From NCBI GenBank assembly GCA_025357895.1, contig JANYLL010000097.1, positions 1 to 20,500 of the forward strand: 20,500 nt of DNA. The letters are read 5' to 3'. This stretch comes from Ignavibacteriota bacterium (GTDB taxonomy: Bacteria > Bacteroidota > Ignavibacteria > Palsa-1295). The notes beneath the pieces are model-generated. The model saw only the letters and a list, made by a program, of their open reading frames with translations. It did no database searches and was not told the origin of the DNA. This document shows, one piece after another, positions 1 to 7,377 of this stretch (position 1 is the first letter of the stretch; every line of letters starts with the position of its first letter). The translations under genes were made by a program, and so were the position numbers.

Positions 1-1
1 T

Positions 2-418
2 ACAATAAATAATAATTTTATAGATTCCTTAATCGCTTCTGAAAAAACATACCAGTACTACGTTCGTACAATAGATGGATATGGAGGCATGAGCGATTAC
101 AGCATTGGTGTTTCAGCAGGAATTAAAAAGCAAGAAAAACCACGCCCTGCAACCCCTGTAGGGCTTAAAGCAGAAACTCTTCCGGAAGGAATCTTCCTTT
201 CTTGGGGTGAAACTATAGGTGCAAAAATTTCCGGATATAAGATCTATCGCCATGAAAGTAATTCCGAATCTCAAGTAGTTTCTTCAGTCAAGGCAGAAGC
301 AACTACATATCTTGATGCAACTGCAAAAAAAGGAAATATCTATTGGTATTCGTTATCTTCTGAAAATGCAGAGAAATCCGAAAGCCTTGTCTCGAACGAA
401 GTTCGAATAAGATTTTAA
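2..418 (+). CDS. Fibronectin type III domain protein, C-terminal fragment (5' end outside window)
   Basis: The reading frame is open from base 2, so the gene starts before the window and the ATG at 89 is an internal Met. The first ~35 residues end a fibronectin type III domain (pattern TYQYYVRTIDGYG). A second FN3-like domain follows, with a PATPVGLKAE opening, SWGE core, SGYKIYR strand and a final YWYSLSSENAE strand, ending at VRIRF and a TAA stop. FN3 domains are beta-sandwich modules common in secreted or surface proteins of this group, often used for binding or as spacers. No T9SS sorting domain follows the last FN3 module. The methyltransferase gene starts 21 bases downstream on the same strand, so the two may be co-transcribed. 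The overall function cannot be told from this fragment. Confidence 0.8.
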   Translation, partial: TINNNFIDSLIASEKTYQYYVRTIDGYGGMSDYSIGVSAGIKKQEKPRPATPVGLKAETLPEGIFLSWGETIGAKISGYKIYRHESNSESQVVSSVKAEATTYLDATAKKGNIYWYSLSSENAEKSESLVSNEVRIRF

Positions 419-439
419 CATAATTACTTTTCTGTTCCC

Positions 440-1321
440 ATGAATCTGAATCCCACGCTTCTTGAAAGATTGGTCTGCCCGGCTTGTAAATTAAGGGTGG
501 AAGTTGACGATCTTCATAGTGAACTGCATTGCCCGACATGTTCGTATTCCGTTGTAGATGGAATACCGATCATGATGATTAAAAGCAAACAACCTGAGAA
601 AAAAGACTTTGATTATCTTGAACATTATAAAAAGGATGCGGAAGAATTTGATTATTTCGAAAAAAGCACCGGAGCAACTGAACATAGCGAGAGGCGGATC
701 AGAGAATATACTACTTTACAAATACCAAAAGAAGCGAAATCTATTCTTGATGTAGGCTGTGGTTCGGCTTGGCTTGCAAAAGAATATATGGGCAAAGAAG
801 TTTTTATATGTTCACTTGATGCCACTATTGTCAATACCTCTAAAGCTCTTAAAACTTATCCATCCATTTACCACGCTGCAGTTGTAGCTGATGCGTATAA
901 ATTACCTTTTGCAGACGGATCATTCGATTGTGTGGTAGCTGCAGAAATAATAGAGCATGTCATTGACCCTTCAGCTTTTGTAAAAGAGTTGCTGAGAGTT
1001 GTCTCTCCTACGGGAGTCTTAGTAATTTCCACTCCGTATAAAGAAGCAATTCGTTATGCGCTCTGTGTTCATTGCAATCAAAAAACTCCGCTCAATAGCC
1101 ATCTTCATTCTTTCGATGAAAATAAACTGCGCAATATATATGATCCTGTATCTGCAATATCTTTCAAATGGATAGCCTTTAATAATAAGTTGTTGGTCTT
1201 TGCAAGAACATATACGATCCTGCGTTACCTGCCATTCACGCTTTGGCGCATTATTGATTCCTGCGCAAATACTTTGTTCGATAATCGTCTGAACATTATC
1301 ACAAAAGTAGTAAAGAAGTAG
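440..1321 (+). CDS. Class I SAM-dependent methyltransferase with N-terminal Trm112-like zinc ribbon
   Basis: A 293-residue protein. Residues 13-34 hold two CxxC pairs (C13/C16 and C31/C34) followed by VVDGIPIMM, the pattern of the Trm112/UPF0434 zinc ribbon. From about residue 98 comes a Methyltransf_11-type Rossmann domain: motif I ILDVGCGSAWLA near residue 103, an acidic residue ending strand 2 (SLDAT), then DGSFDCVVAAEIIEHV and LLRVVSPTGVLVISTPY as the later motifs. The fold predicts methyl transfer from S-adenosylmethionine; the substrate is unknown. Proteins of this build often act on small molecules, quinones, lipids or sugars, but nothing here decides. The C-terminal ~70 residues contain hydrophobic stretches and may form a lid or membrane contact. 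No clear Shine-Dalgarno precedes the ATG. Its TAG stop is separated by one base from the stop of the convergent ABC permease gene. Confidence 0.85.
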   Translation: MNLNPTLLERLVCPACKLRVEVDDLHSELHCPTCSYSVVDGIPIMMIKSKQPEKKDFDYLEHYKKDAEEFDYFEKSTGATEHSERRIREYTTLQIPKEAKSILDVGCGSAWLAKEYMGKEVFICSLDATIVNTSKALKTYPSIYHAAVVADAYKLPFADGSFDCVVAAEIIEHVIDPSAFVKELLRVVSPTGVLVISTPYKEAIRYALCVHCNQKTPLNSHLHSFDENKLRNIYDPVSAISFKWIAFNNKLLVFARTYTILRYLPFTLWRIIDSCANTLFDNRLNIITKVVKK

Positions 1322-1322
1322 A

Positions 1323-2624
1323 TTATGAATACTTCAGCCACTTAAATATTTCGCGCAGCGTATATTTCTTTCCGTACATCAGGATACCTGTGCGGTAAAT
1401 TTTTCCCGATAGCCAGAGAACTCCGAAGAATGTTGCTGCCATAAGAACAAATGATAGTGCTATCTGCCAGAAGGGAGGAGTCTCGCTGAATATTCTGCCA
1501 AGCATGAGTATTGGGGAGAAAAACGGTATAAGAGAAAGAATAACACTTGAAGTGCTCGAAGGGGATTGTATCACGCTTGTCATCATGACGATAGGAAGAA
1601 TGACGAGTAAAGTGATCGGCATAGAAACTTGCTGCGCATCGCTTGCCTGCTCCACTGTTGCACCGGCACCTGCGTAAAGCGTGGCATACATTAAATATCC
1701 AAAGATGAAGTACAATACGAAATAGACAAACGATGAGGGAGAAATGATGCTTCCGGCGCTTGAACCAAGTGAGGACAATACGGCAGGAAGAGCAAAGAAG
1801 CTCACTGCTGCAAACATGGTCGCCCATACTGAGACCTGTACTAATCCTGAAAGTCCGACGCCTAATACTTTGCCGATTAGTATATCAATTGGTTTAACAC
1901 TCGAAGAAAGAAGTTCGATCACACGAGAGTTTTTTTCCTCGATCACGCTTTGCATGATCAGTGTCCCATAAAGGATCATCGAAATATAGAGGAACATTCC
2001 GGTTATATATCCTGCGATAAATCCTACTCCGTTATCTTTTGTTTCTTTTTCTTCGCTTACTTTTAATGTGGAAAATTCCGCTCCTTGTCTTGCATGTTTG
2101 ACGAAATCGGGATCGATTCCGCTCGTCTTCAGCCGCTCAGAAAATAACGCATCCCTATAATGTGTTGAAAGAAATTCTTCTACCGTAAAATCATTGGCAT
2201 TTGTAACTCGCAGCGTTGCAACGCTCGTAGAATCCGTAATTGCGTCGACAGGAATTTCCACATATCCCGAGATCTTCTTTTTAAGAAGCAATGCTTTCAA
2301 CGAATCGGCTGTGTTTGAAGTCTCAGAGTTGATAACCGTAAGGTGTAAAGACGGACCAAATGACTTATTTGATGAATTGGCATTCCCCGGTGATTGTAGA
2401 ATCGTGCGCTTCCCTGTATCGGCAGCAAAATATTTTCCGAGCTTTCCGGTTCCATCAATGATGACGATCTGCTTGTCAATGCCTTCGTTCATAACCGAGA
2501 TAAAGATCGGCACTGCGATAAGCGCAGCCATCAAAAGCGGGGCAATGAATGTCAGGATGATAAATGCTTTTGAGCGTATCTTCTGACGAAATTCGTGCTT
2601 GAGCACGATAAACATTTTATTCAT
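1323..2624 (-). CDS. ABC transporter permease, NatB/ABC-2 type
   Basis: A 433-residue membrane protein of the ABC-2 exporter class. The N-terminus (MFIVLKHEFRQKIRSKAF) is characteristic of NatB-like subunits. The first membrane helix covers about residues 19-44. A large extracytoplasmic domain of about 150 residues follows, then five more hydrophobic segments (GFIAGYITGMFLYISMILYG, LVQVSVWATMFAAVSFFALP, FVYFVLYFIFGYLMYATLY, ITLLVILPIVMMTSVI and a last one near residue 400). The cytoplasmic motif EEKNSRVIELLSSSVKP after helix 2 is typical of the family. With the ATPase encoded directly upstream (12 bases between genes) it should form a heteromeric exporter; B. subtilis NatAB exports sodium, but the substrate here is not evident. 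A second possible start is Met4. Confidence 0.9.
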   Translation of the reverse strand: MNKMFIVLKHEFRQKIRSKAFIILTFIAPLLMAALIAVPIFISVMNEGIDKQIVIIDGTGKLGKYFAADTGKRTILQSPGNANSSNKSFGPSLHLTVINSETSNTADSLKALLLKKKISGYVEIPVDAITDSTSVATLRVTNANDFTVEEFLSTHYRDALFSERLKTSGIDPDFVKHARQGAEFSTLKVSEEKETKDNGVGFIAGYITGMFLYISMILYGTLIMQSVIEEKNSRVIELLSSSVKPIDILIGKVLGVGLSGLVQVSVWATMFAAVSFFALPAVLSSLGSSAGSIISPSSFVYFVLYFIFGYLMYATLYAGAGATVEQASDAQQVSMPITLLVILPIVMMTSVIQSPSSTSSVILSLIPFFSPILMLGRIFSETPPFWQIALSFVLMAATFFGVLWLSGKIYRTGILMYGKKYTLREIFKWLKYS

Positions 2625-2636
2625 AACTATCTACAA

Positions 2637-3542
2637 TCAATTAGTTGCGGCAACGGCATCAAGGAAAATTTCTTTTAACGGAGGTTCTACTAACTCCCAT
2701 TTAATGATATCAACGGAATCAAGCGCAGTTCTTAATATTTGTTTGGGATCTGCTCCGGCTTTCATTTCGAAAAGCAATTCATTAGGATGACTTTCTGCAA
2801 TGCGGATAGGGTAGTGCTCCAACCTGTTCATTAAATTATCTGAACCGGAATAAACTATCCGTACCATTTTTTTGCCAGAGCGCTCTTTGACTTCGCGAAG
2901 CTTTCCGCTGAGCACGACCTTTCCTAAATTCATTAATGCGATCTCATCGCATAACTGCTCTACCTGTTCCATCCGATGAGTCGAGAGCATGATACTTCTT
3001 CCTTTATTACGCTCTTCAAGGATGATATCATTGATGATCTCCGAATTAATAGGGTCAAGTCCTGAGAGAGGTTCGTCAAGAACCAACAGTTGCGGATCAT
3101 GCAAGACGGTAACGATAAATTGCAGCTTTTGCTGCATACCCTTAGAAAGCTCGTTCGTTTTTTTCTTTGCCCAGTTTTGTATCTCGAACCTGTCAAGCCA
3201 ATAGTCTATATTCTTTTTCAGTGATACCTTATCTAAGCCCTTAAGTGCTCCGAGGTATTCAAGTTGATTACGGACGGTGAGTTTTCTGTATAGCCCACGC
3301 TCTTCAGGCATATAGCCAGTCATATTCTGGTGATCAGGTCTTTGAGGTTCGCCGAAAAGGGAAATTTCGCCGCTATCAGGAAGCGTTATACCTGTGATCA
3401 TGCGGATCGTCGAAGTCTTACCTGCACCATTGGGTCCTAAGAGGCCAAAGATACAGCCGGCAGGGACCTCAATAGAAACGTCGTTGACGGCTTTATACGT
3501 ACCGTAGGTTTTGGAAACAGAGCGCAAGGAGACAACGGACAT
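2637..3542 (-). CDS. ABC transporter ATP-binding protein, NatA type
   Basis: A 301-residue ATPase that powers the permease encoded just downstream. All nucleotide-binding motifs are visible: Walker A GPNGAGKTS at residues 36-44, signature LSKGMQQKLQF, Walker B LLVLDEPLSGLDP with its catalytic Glu, and the switch His in IMLSTHRMEQ. The region after about residue 215 (KVVLSGKLREVKERSG onward) is the C-terminal domain found in NatA-like subunits. The frame stays open to 3641, but those extra 33 codons encode a hydrophobic Ile-rich stretch not seen at the start of NatA ATPases, so the ATG at 3542 (MSVVSLRSVSKTYG) is chosen. A possible -7 box lies 38 bases upstream on the minus strand. It is divergent from the outer-membrane protein gene. 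Confidence 0.92.
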   Translation of the reverse strand: MSVVSLRSVSKTYGTYKAVNDVSIEVPAGCIFGLLGPNGAGKTSTIRMITGITLPDSGEISLFGEPQRPDHQNMTGYMPEERGLYRKLTVRNQLEYLGALKGLDKVSLKKNIDYWLDRFEIQNWAKKKTNELSKGMQQKLQFIVTVLHDPQLLVLDEPLSGLDPINSEIINDIILEERNKGRSIMLSTHRMEQVEQLCDEIALMNLGKVVLSGKLREVKERSGKKMVRIVYSGSDNLMNRLEHYPIRIAESHPNELLFEMKAGADPKQILRTALDSVDIIKWELVEPPLKEIFLDAVAATN

Positions 3543-3580
3543 AAGAATAGAAGTTAAATATGTTGCAAATTGAATGCTAA

Positions 3581-3588
3581 CAAAAATA
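3581..3588 (-). promoter_or_regulatory. Possible Bacteroidota-type -7 element for the ABC exporter genes
   Basis: The minus strand reads TATTTTTG, a full match to the Bacteroidota -7 consensus TAnnTTTG, about 38 bases before the chosen ATG of the ATPase gene. No clear TTG-type -33 element is seen at the usual distance, so support is limited. Confidence 0.35.
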
Positions 3589-3623
3589 CGAATTATTAGC
3601 TGAATGATAATTATTTTGAGAAG

Positions 3624-3657
3624 TTGAAAATAATTGCTCAAAAAAGTCTTACTTTTG
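3624..3657 (+). promoter_or_regulatory. Possible Bacteroidota-type promoter for the outer-membrane protein gene
   Basis: TACTTTTG at 3650-3657 matches TAnnTTTG. A TTG at 3624-3626 lies 23 bases upstream, near the long end of the usual spacing for a -33 element. Transcription would start near 3664, leaving a leader of about 47 bases to the ATG at 3711. This argues against translation starting at the in-frame TTG at 3624. Confidence 0.4.
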
Positions 3658-3710
3658 TAGTAACGAATATCTCGTTTTATTCATCGAACACAAAAAAAGA
3701 GCGCTATTTC

Positions 3711-5462
3711 ATGCAGGGACGCCAGCACAAGAACTCTTCTCAGATTTGGAAAATGGGACATAAAAGCCTTTATCCGTTTCTATGCGTCCTGCTTTTTTCT
3801 ATTCCACGAATTACTCTTTCTCAGGATCTTAGTAATGTCGGAGATCAAAAGCCGATCAGTCTGGATGGCTCTTTAACCCTTTCCGTCACTAAATATTCTG
3901 TTGCCGGCGCAATAGCAAGACGCCCCCCGACATCTTGGACGATTGTAGGAAGTCCTACTCTTGGGATCTATGGTATCTCATTTCCTTTCACTTTTATTCT
4001 CTCAGATCAGGAAAGCTCTTTCCGACAGCCATTTGATCAATTTGGAGTTTCCCCCAGTTACAAATGGATAACCCTCCATCTTGGATATAACTCGCTTACG
4101 TATTCGAAATATACTCTTGCCGGAATAACATTCCTAGGTGCAGGAATAGACATTAATCCTGAGCCTCTGAGATTTTCGATGATGTACGGCAGATTTCAGC
4201 GCGCTGTGGAGATGGATACTGCATCTACGCAAACCTATTCCTATGTTCAACCAGCATATAAGCGTATGGGATTGGCAGCGAAAGTAGGATTTGGTTCACA
4301 AACAAGCTTTATTGATTTTATCTATTTACATGCCGCCGATGATTCGACTTCGTTAATGCGGCGTCCTGATTCACTTAATATTTTTCCGGAAGAAAACACC
4401 GTGTTCGGTATCAATACTCGTGTGAAAATCATCGAGCCTCTTGCATTTGAATCCGAGGTTGCTGCAAGTTTTTTTACGCGCGATCTTCGCTCTCCCGTTT
4501 TTGATTCAAGCAGCATACCCAAGAGTTTGCAATCGCTTGTTACCATAAAATCTTCAACAAGTCTGCTTGTTGCGGCAAATGCAGCGATCGTCTTCACCCT
4601 GCCGCATTTCACAACACGAATTGGGTATGAGCGTATCGAACCGGATTATAATTCGCTCGGAGCCTATTATTATACTTCCGATGTAGAAAATTATACCATT
4701 GCTCCTGGCTTTGATCTGTTTCAAAATAAATTCCGTGCTTCCGGTTCAGTCGGCATTCAGCACGATAATATTTTAAAAACAAAGATATCTCAAACAAATC
4801 GAGTGATCGGCTCAGGAAATATCAGTATTAACCCGGCGCCTGTCTTCGGTATTGATCTGAATTATACGAATTATTCCACAGGGCAGGCAACGACGCATCT
4901 TCTATCCTCCGATACGGGGCAGTACCGTGTTCGCAACGTTTCGCAATCAGCATCGGTAACTCCGAGAGTAATATTGATCTCTACGGAAACATCGAATTCA
5001 TTTATTCTTTCCGTATCTCAGCAGGCATATACCGATCTGAATCCTGTTACGCAGGCATCTGCGAATTCGCAGACGACGACGGGTTCGTTCAATTATAATT
5101 TATCGTTTCTCAAGACCGGAATGAACATCGGCGCATCAATTCTTTATGCCGATACAAAACAAGCCACAACGAAAACAGGATTACGAGGACTTACGGTAAA
5201 CGGCTCGAAGTCTTTTTTTGAAAATAAACTTTCTTTGGGCGGTTCACTTGGTTTTACCAGAAGTTCAATTGCGACAAATTCCTCTATTAATTATACGACC
5301 AATACCATTAACGAAAGCCTGAACTCCAGTTTCCGTGTTTCTACGCAGGGTACGGTTTCACTTTCGATCTATGCAACAGAGAATTCCAGTACAGTAACAA
5401 ACGCCACTCCTTTTACCGAGATCATAGCAACACTGAGCTATTCACATAATTTTTCATTCTAA
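3711..5462 (+). CDS. Predicted outer-membrane beta-barrel protein of unknown function
   Basis: A 583-residue protein from the ATG at 3711. A second in-frame ATG at 3753 gives 569 residues and a more compact signal peptide (MGHKSLYPFLCVLLFSIP, cleavage near TLSQ). After the signal, the sequence is rich in alternating polar/hydrophobic segments, aromatic residues, Ser, Thr and Asn with few charges, as in outer-membrane beta-barrels. It ends SYSHNFSF, with a terminal Phe as is usual for substrates of the BAM machinery. The first ~60% has better-defined strands (GIYGISFPFTF, WITLHLGYNSLTYS); the last third looks like a run of antiparallel strands and hairpins. No plug or TonB-box motif was recognised. 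I could not assign a named family. It is transcribed away from the ABC exporter pair and might work with it, but that is only positional. Confidence 0.7.
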   Translation: MQGRQHKNSSQIWKMGHKSLYPFLCVLLFSIPRITLSQDLSNVGDQKPISLDGSLTLSVTKYSVAGAIARRPPTSWTIVGSPTLGIYGISFPFTFILSDQESSFRQPFDQFGVSPSYKWITLHLGYNSLTYSKYTLAGITFLGAGIDINPEPLRFSMMYGRFQRAVEMDTASTQTYSYVQPAYKRMGLAAKVGFGSQTSFIDFIYLHAADDSTSLMRRPDSLNIFPEENTVFGINTRVKIIEPLAFESEVAASFFTRDLRSPVFDSSSIPKSLQSLVTIKSSTSLLVAANAAIVFTLPHFTTRIGYERIEPDYNSLGAYYYTSDVENYTIAPGFDLFQNKFRASGSVGIQHDNILKTKISQTNRVIGSGNISINPAPVFGIDLNYTNYSTGQATTHLLSSDTGQYRVRNVSQSASVTPRVILISTETSNSFILSVSQQAYTDLNPVTQASANSQTTTGSFNYNLSFLKTGMNIGASILYADTKQATTKTGLRGLTVNGSKSFFENKLSLGGSLGFTRSSIATNSSINYTTNTINESLNSSFRVSTQGTVSLSIYATENSSTVTNATPFTEIIATLSYSHNFSF

Positions 5463-5488
5463 GGATGTATTTGTAATGTTATCGAAAT

Positions 5489-5525
5489 AAGAGAATTATT
5501 TCCCATTTGCGGGAACTCTCTCTGT
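5489..5525. other. Imperfect hairpin downstream of the outer-membrane protein gene
   Basis: TTCCC and GGGAA flank a six-base spacer at 5500-5515, with AGAG/CTCT pairs further out separated by unpaired bases. It lies about 30-60 bases after the TAA stop at 5460-5462. No T-run follows, so it is at best a weak or transcript-stabilising structure. Confidence 0.25.
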
Positions 5526-5621
5526 TGAATTGCTCTATCGTGTGTCCGACTTCCCCGACTCCTAAAAAGCCGCTCAAGCCGAACGTAAAATTTTCATCAT
5601 CATTTATAAGGAACACATATT

Positions 5622-5753
5622 ATGAACATTCCAGTACAAAGTTGGCAGGATTTGCCTGTCACACAGCCTATCGATCCAAAAACAATTCTTTTTCAAGCAG
5701 GACTTGGTGTAGTAAAGCTGGTGCACCATCGCTTGGTCACATTATTAAAGTAG
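5622..5753 (+). CDS. Possible small protein of 43 residues
   Basis: An ATG at 5622 opens a 43-codon frame ending at TAG 5751-5753. A purine-rich stretch (AAGGAA) lies about 8 bases before the ATG, better than the ribosome-site context of most genes here. The product begins MNIPVQSWQDLPVTQPIDP and ends with a short amphipathic segment (GLGVVKLVHHRLVTLL). It has no signal peptide and no recognised domain. It sits alone in the 311-base gap between two larger plus-strand genes. It could be a real small protein, the decayed end of a lost gene, or chance. A longer frame overlapping it (5507-5758) has Ser/Cys-rich composition unlike a real protein. The rest of the gap shows only the hairpin near 5490-5525. 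Confidence 0.35.
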   Translation: MNIPVQSWQDLPVTQPIDPKTILFQAGLGVVKLVHHRLVTLLK

Positions 5754-5773
5754 GCTAAATCAAAAAAAAAATT

Positions 5774-7012
5774 ATGAAAAAAAACGTTATTATTTTATTT
5801 ATTGTAATGTTCGCACCATCAATTTCAAGTGCACAGCAAGGTTGGTTCAAACTAAATTCTGGAGTAAATACAGGTTTAAACTCGGTAAAGTTTCTCAACA
5901 ATGATACTGGTGTATGTAATGGATCGACATTCGTATTGCGAACGATTGATGGAGGGATAACATGGCATCAATTTAATAATGATACCATATTCCATAAAGA
6001 CCCTTTTAATTTTGGCATTAATAAACTCTTTGTGACGGAGGATAATTCTATTATTGCTATAGGGTATGGATTTATTGCGAGATCAACCGATATAGGTGCA
6101 ACATGGATAAAAATACCAGTTGATTCCTTAATCACAGATGACGACTTAGTTGATATATCCTTTCCAACTCAGGACACCGGGTATATTGTTGGTATAAACT
6201 ACTATTCCTCTATCCCTCCTACACCAATACTTCGTACTACTAACCAAGGAAAATCATGGAATCTTCATCGAGCTATTTCTATCCCTGCTTTTACTAATGC
6301 TCAATTTCGAACGACTAAAATGGGTCTTGCAGTTGTATCTGATCTTGAACCTCCTGGTTCTCATCTTACTAAAACAACAGATGGTGGTATAACATGGAGT
6401 TATATAACAACTCCTTTCGATGAACAGGGAGTATTCGGATTATCATATACATCAGCGCAATCATGGTATTTATGGGATAAGGCAGGATTACTGCATTCAC
6501 CTGATGACGGAGCAAATTGGGATACTGTTGACAATATAGTTTTCAATGGATTAGGGTTGTTCAATTCTTTACCACAATATAGAGTTGGTGATTTCATAAT
6601 TAAAAGCACTGATGGCGGGGGAAAATGGTTTAAGCAAGCAATAGATTTACAAGGTCAACATCTTTATTCCGTTGATGCTCCTTCAGAAAATATTGCTTAT
6701 GCCGTTGGTTCAGTGGGCGTTATTTACAAAACAATTGATGGGGGTGGTCCACCTGTTAATTCAATAAAAAATATTTCGGAAATTTCAAAACTTAATATTG
6801 TTGCGAATCGCATCATCACCTCCGCCGATTTCAAATTTCCTCCCTTGAATTCACCCCAAGAATTCCATCTCTTCGATCTCCTCGGCCGCGAGCTTTTGCG
6901 GCGTGAAGTGGCAGCGGACGAGCGGAGCTTGCATGTGGATATGCACCAATATCCGCCCGGCATCTATTTTGCGAGGCTGAGAGATGAGACGGTGCGGTTT
7001 GTCAAGCTTTAA
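5774..7012 (+). CDS. Secreted Ycf48/BNR-like beta-propeller protein with T9SS type A sorting domain
   Basis: A 412-residue exported protein. The N-terminus (MKKNVIILFIVMFAPSISSA) is a clear signal peptide with cleavage before QQGW. Seven motifs of the form (R/K)(T/S)xDxGxxW recur at about residues 56, 103, 154, 199, 241, 277 and 318, e.g. RTIDGGITW and KTTDGGITW. This fits a seven-bladed propeller of the Ycf48/sortilin-like type; in this phylum such domains occur in surface proteins and do not imply a photosystem role. From about residue 335 comes a linker and a C-terminal domain (FHLFDLLGRELLR, PPGIYFARL, VRFVKL) with the pattern of T9SS type A sorting domains, which direct passage across the outer membrane. 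The last ~60 codons are much richer in GC than the rest. The role of the propeller is unknown. Confidence 0.85.
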   Translation: MKKNVIILFIVMFAPSISSAQQGWFKLNSGVNTGLNSVKFLNNDTGVCNGSTFVLRTIDGGITWHQFNNDTIFHKDPFNFGINKLFVTEDNSIIAIGYGFIARSTDIGATWIKIPVDSLITDDDLVDISFPTQDTGYIVGINYYSSIPPTPILRTTNQGKSWNLHRAISIPAFTNAQFRTTKMGLAVVSDLEPPGSHLTKTTDGGITWSYITTPFDEQGVFGLSYTSAQSWYLWDKAGLLHSPDDGANWDTVDNIVFNGLGLFNSLPQYRVGDFIIKSTDGGGKWFKQAIDLQGQHLYSVDAPSENIAYAVGSVGVIYKTIDGGGPPVNSIKNISEISKLNIVANRIITSADFKFPPLNSPQEFHLFDLLGRELLRREVAADERSLHVDMHQYPPGIYFARLRDETVRFVKL

Positions 7013-7034
7013 TGCTTAAATGGGGAAATACGGT

Positions 7035-7049
7035 CGGACTGAGAGTCCG
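7035..7049. repeat. REP-like hairpin CGGACT-GAG-AGTCCG
   Basis: A six-base-pair perfect stem with a three-base loop, GC-rich within AT-rich surroundings, 22 bases after the stop of the first propeller gene. No T-run follows, so it is not a standard terminator. Short GC-rich palindromes of this look are often dispersed in many copies in a genome, but only one copy was noticed in this window. Confidence 0.45.
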
Positions 7050-7104
7050 CCCTACTAAAAATAGATAAAACAAGCTAAGTTAGCATATTTTCTATAAAAA
7101 TACA

Positions 7105-7120
7105 GAAAAGTATACTTTTC
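7105..7120. promoter_or_regulatory. Perfect 16-bp palindrome, possible operator
   Basis: GAAAAGTATACTTTTC equals its own reverse complement. Such dyads are typical binding sites for dimeric regulators, but this one lies about 185 bases upstream of the candidate promoter of the next gene, so a direct operator role is unsure. AT-rich sequence makes chance palindromes more likely. Confidence 0.3.
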
Positions 7121-7280
7121 GGGAACTAAAATGATAAAAACTTTGTTGTAATAACCGTTAAGCAAATTTCATTAGGTAAGACAGGACTTCCGACCTTCTT
7201 TTCGAAATCATGGATGTCGTATGTACAAACTATAGGTTCCGGAGTTTTATATGGTTGAGTATGTGTGTGTTTAGTGGAAA

Positions 7281-7313
7281 TTGTGCATTCCCCACATTAA
7301 TTTCGTATATTTG
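7281..7313 (+). promoter_or_regulatory. Bacteroidota-type promoter candidate for the large propeller gene
   Basis: TTG at 7281-7283 and TATATTTG at 7306-7313 are separated by 22 bases. The second element matches the -7 consensus TAnnTTTG exactly. Transcription would begin near 7320, about 58 bases before the ATG at 7378. This supports 7378 over the in-frame TTG at 7342 only moderately, since both lie downstream. Confidence 0.5.
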
Positions 7314-7377
7314 TATGTAAAGCCCCCACATTTTACCATCTTTGTTTACATACAGAACGGTAAAAGCCGTAGCTATA

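Larger units (their letters stand above)
7013..7377. other. Intergenic region with three palindromes and a promoter candidate
   Basis: This 365-base gap between the two propeller genes holds no convincing gene; the longest ATG frame noticed on the plus strand is about 36 codons with no features. It contains a REP-like hairpin at 7035-7049, a small interrupted palindrome GCTAA-g-TTAGC at 7074-7084, a 16-bp perfect palindrome at 7105-7120, and a promoter-like pair at 7281-7313. The bases between about 7125 and 7280 show nothing recognisable. Confidence 0.6.

Noticed and set aside
1342..1827. 161-residue minus-strand frame inside the permease gene
   Set aside because: It lies wholly within the permease in another frame and has Cys/Arg/His-rich composition typical of shadow frames.
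3543..3641. N-terminal extension of the ABC ATPase by 33 residues
   Set aside because: The added residues are a hydrophobic Ile-rich stretch not found at the start of NatA ATPases and cover the intergenic promoter region.
3624..3710. N-terminal extension of the outer-membrane protein from a TTG start
   Set aside because: A -7-like element at 3650-3657 lies inside this stretch and the extension would put 29 extra residues before the signal peptide region.
5507..5758. 83-residue plus-strand frame downstream of the outer-membrane protein gene
   Set aside because: Composition is rich in Ser, Cys and Lys with no domain, signal or helix pattern. The shorter frame at 5622-5753 in another phase has better start context and more protein-like content.
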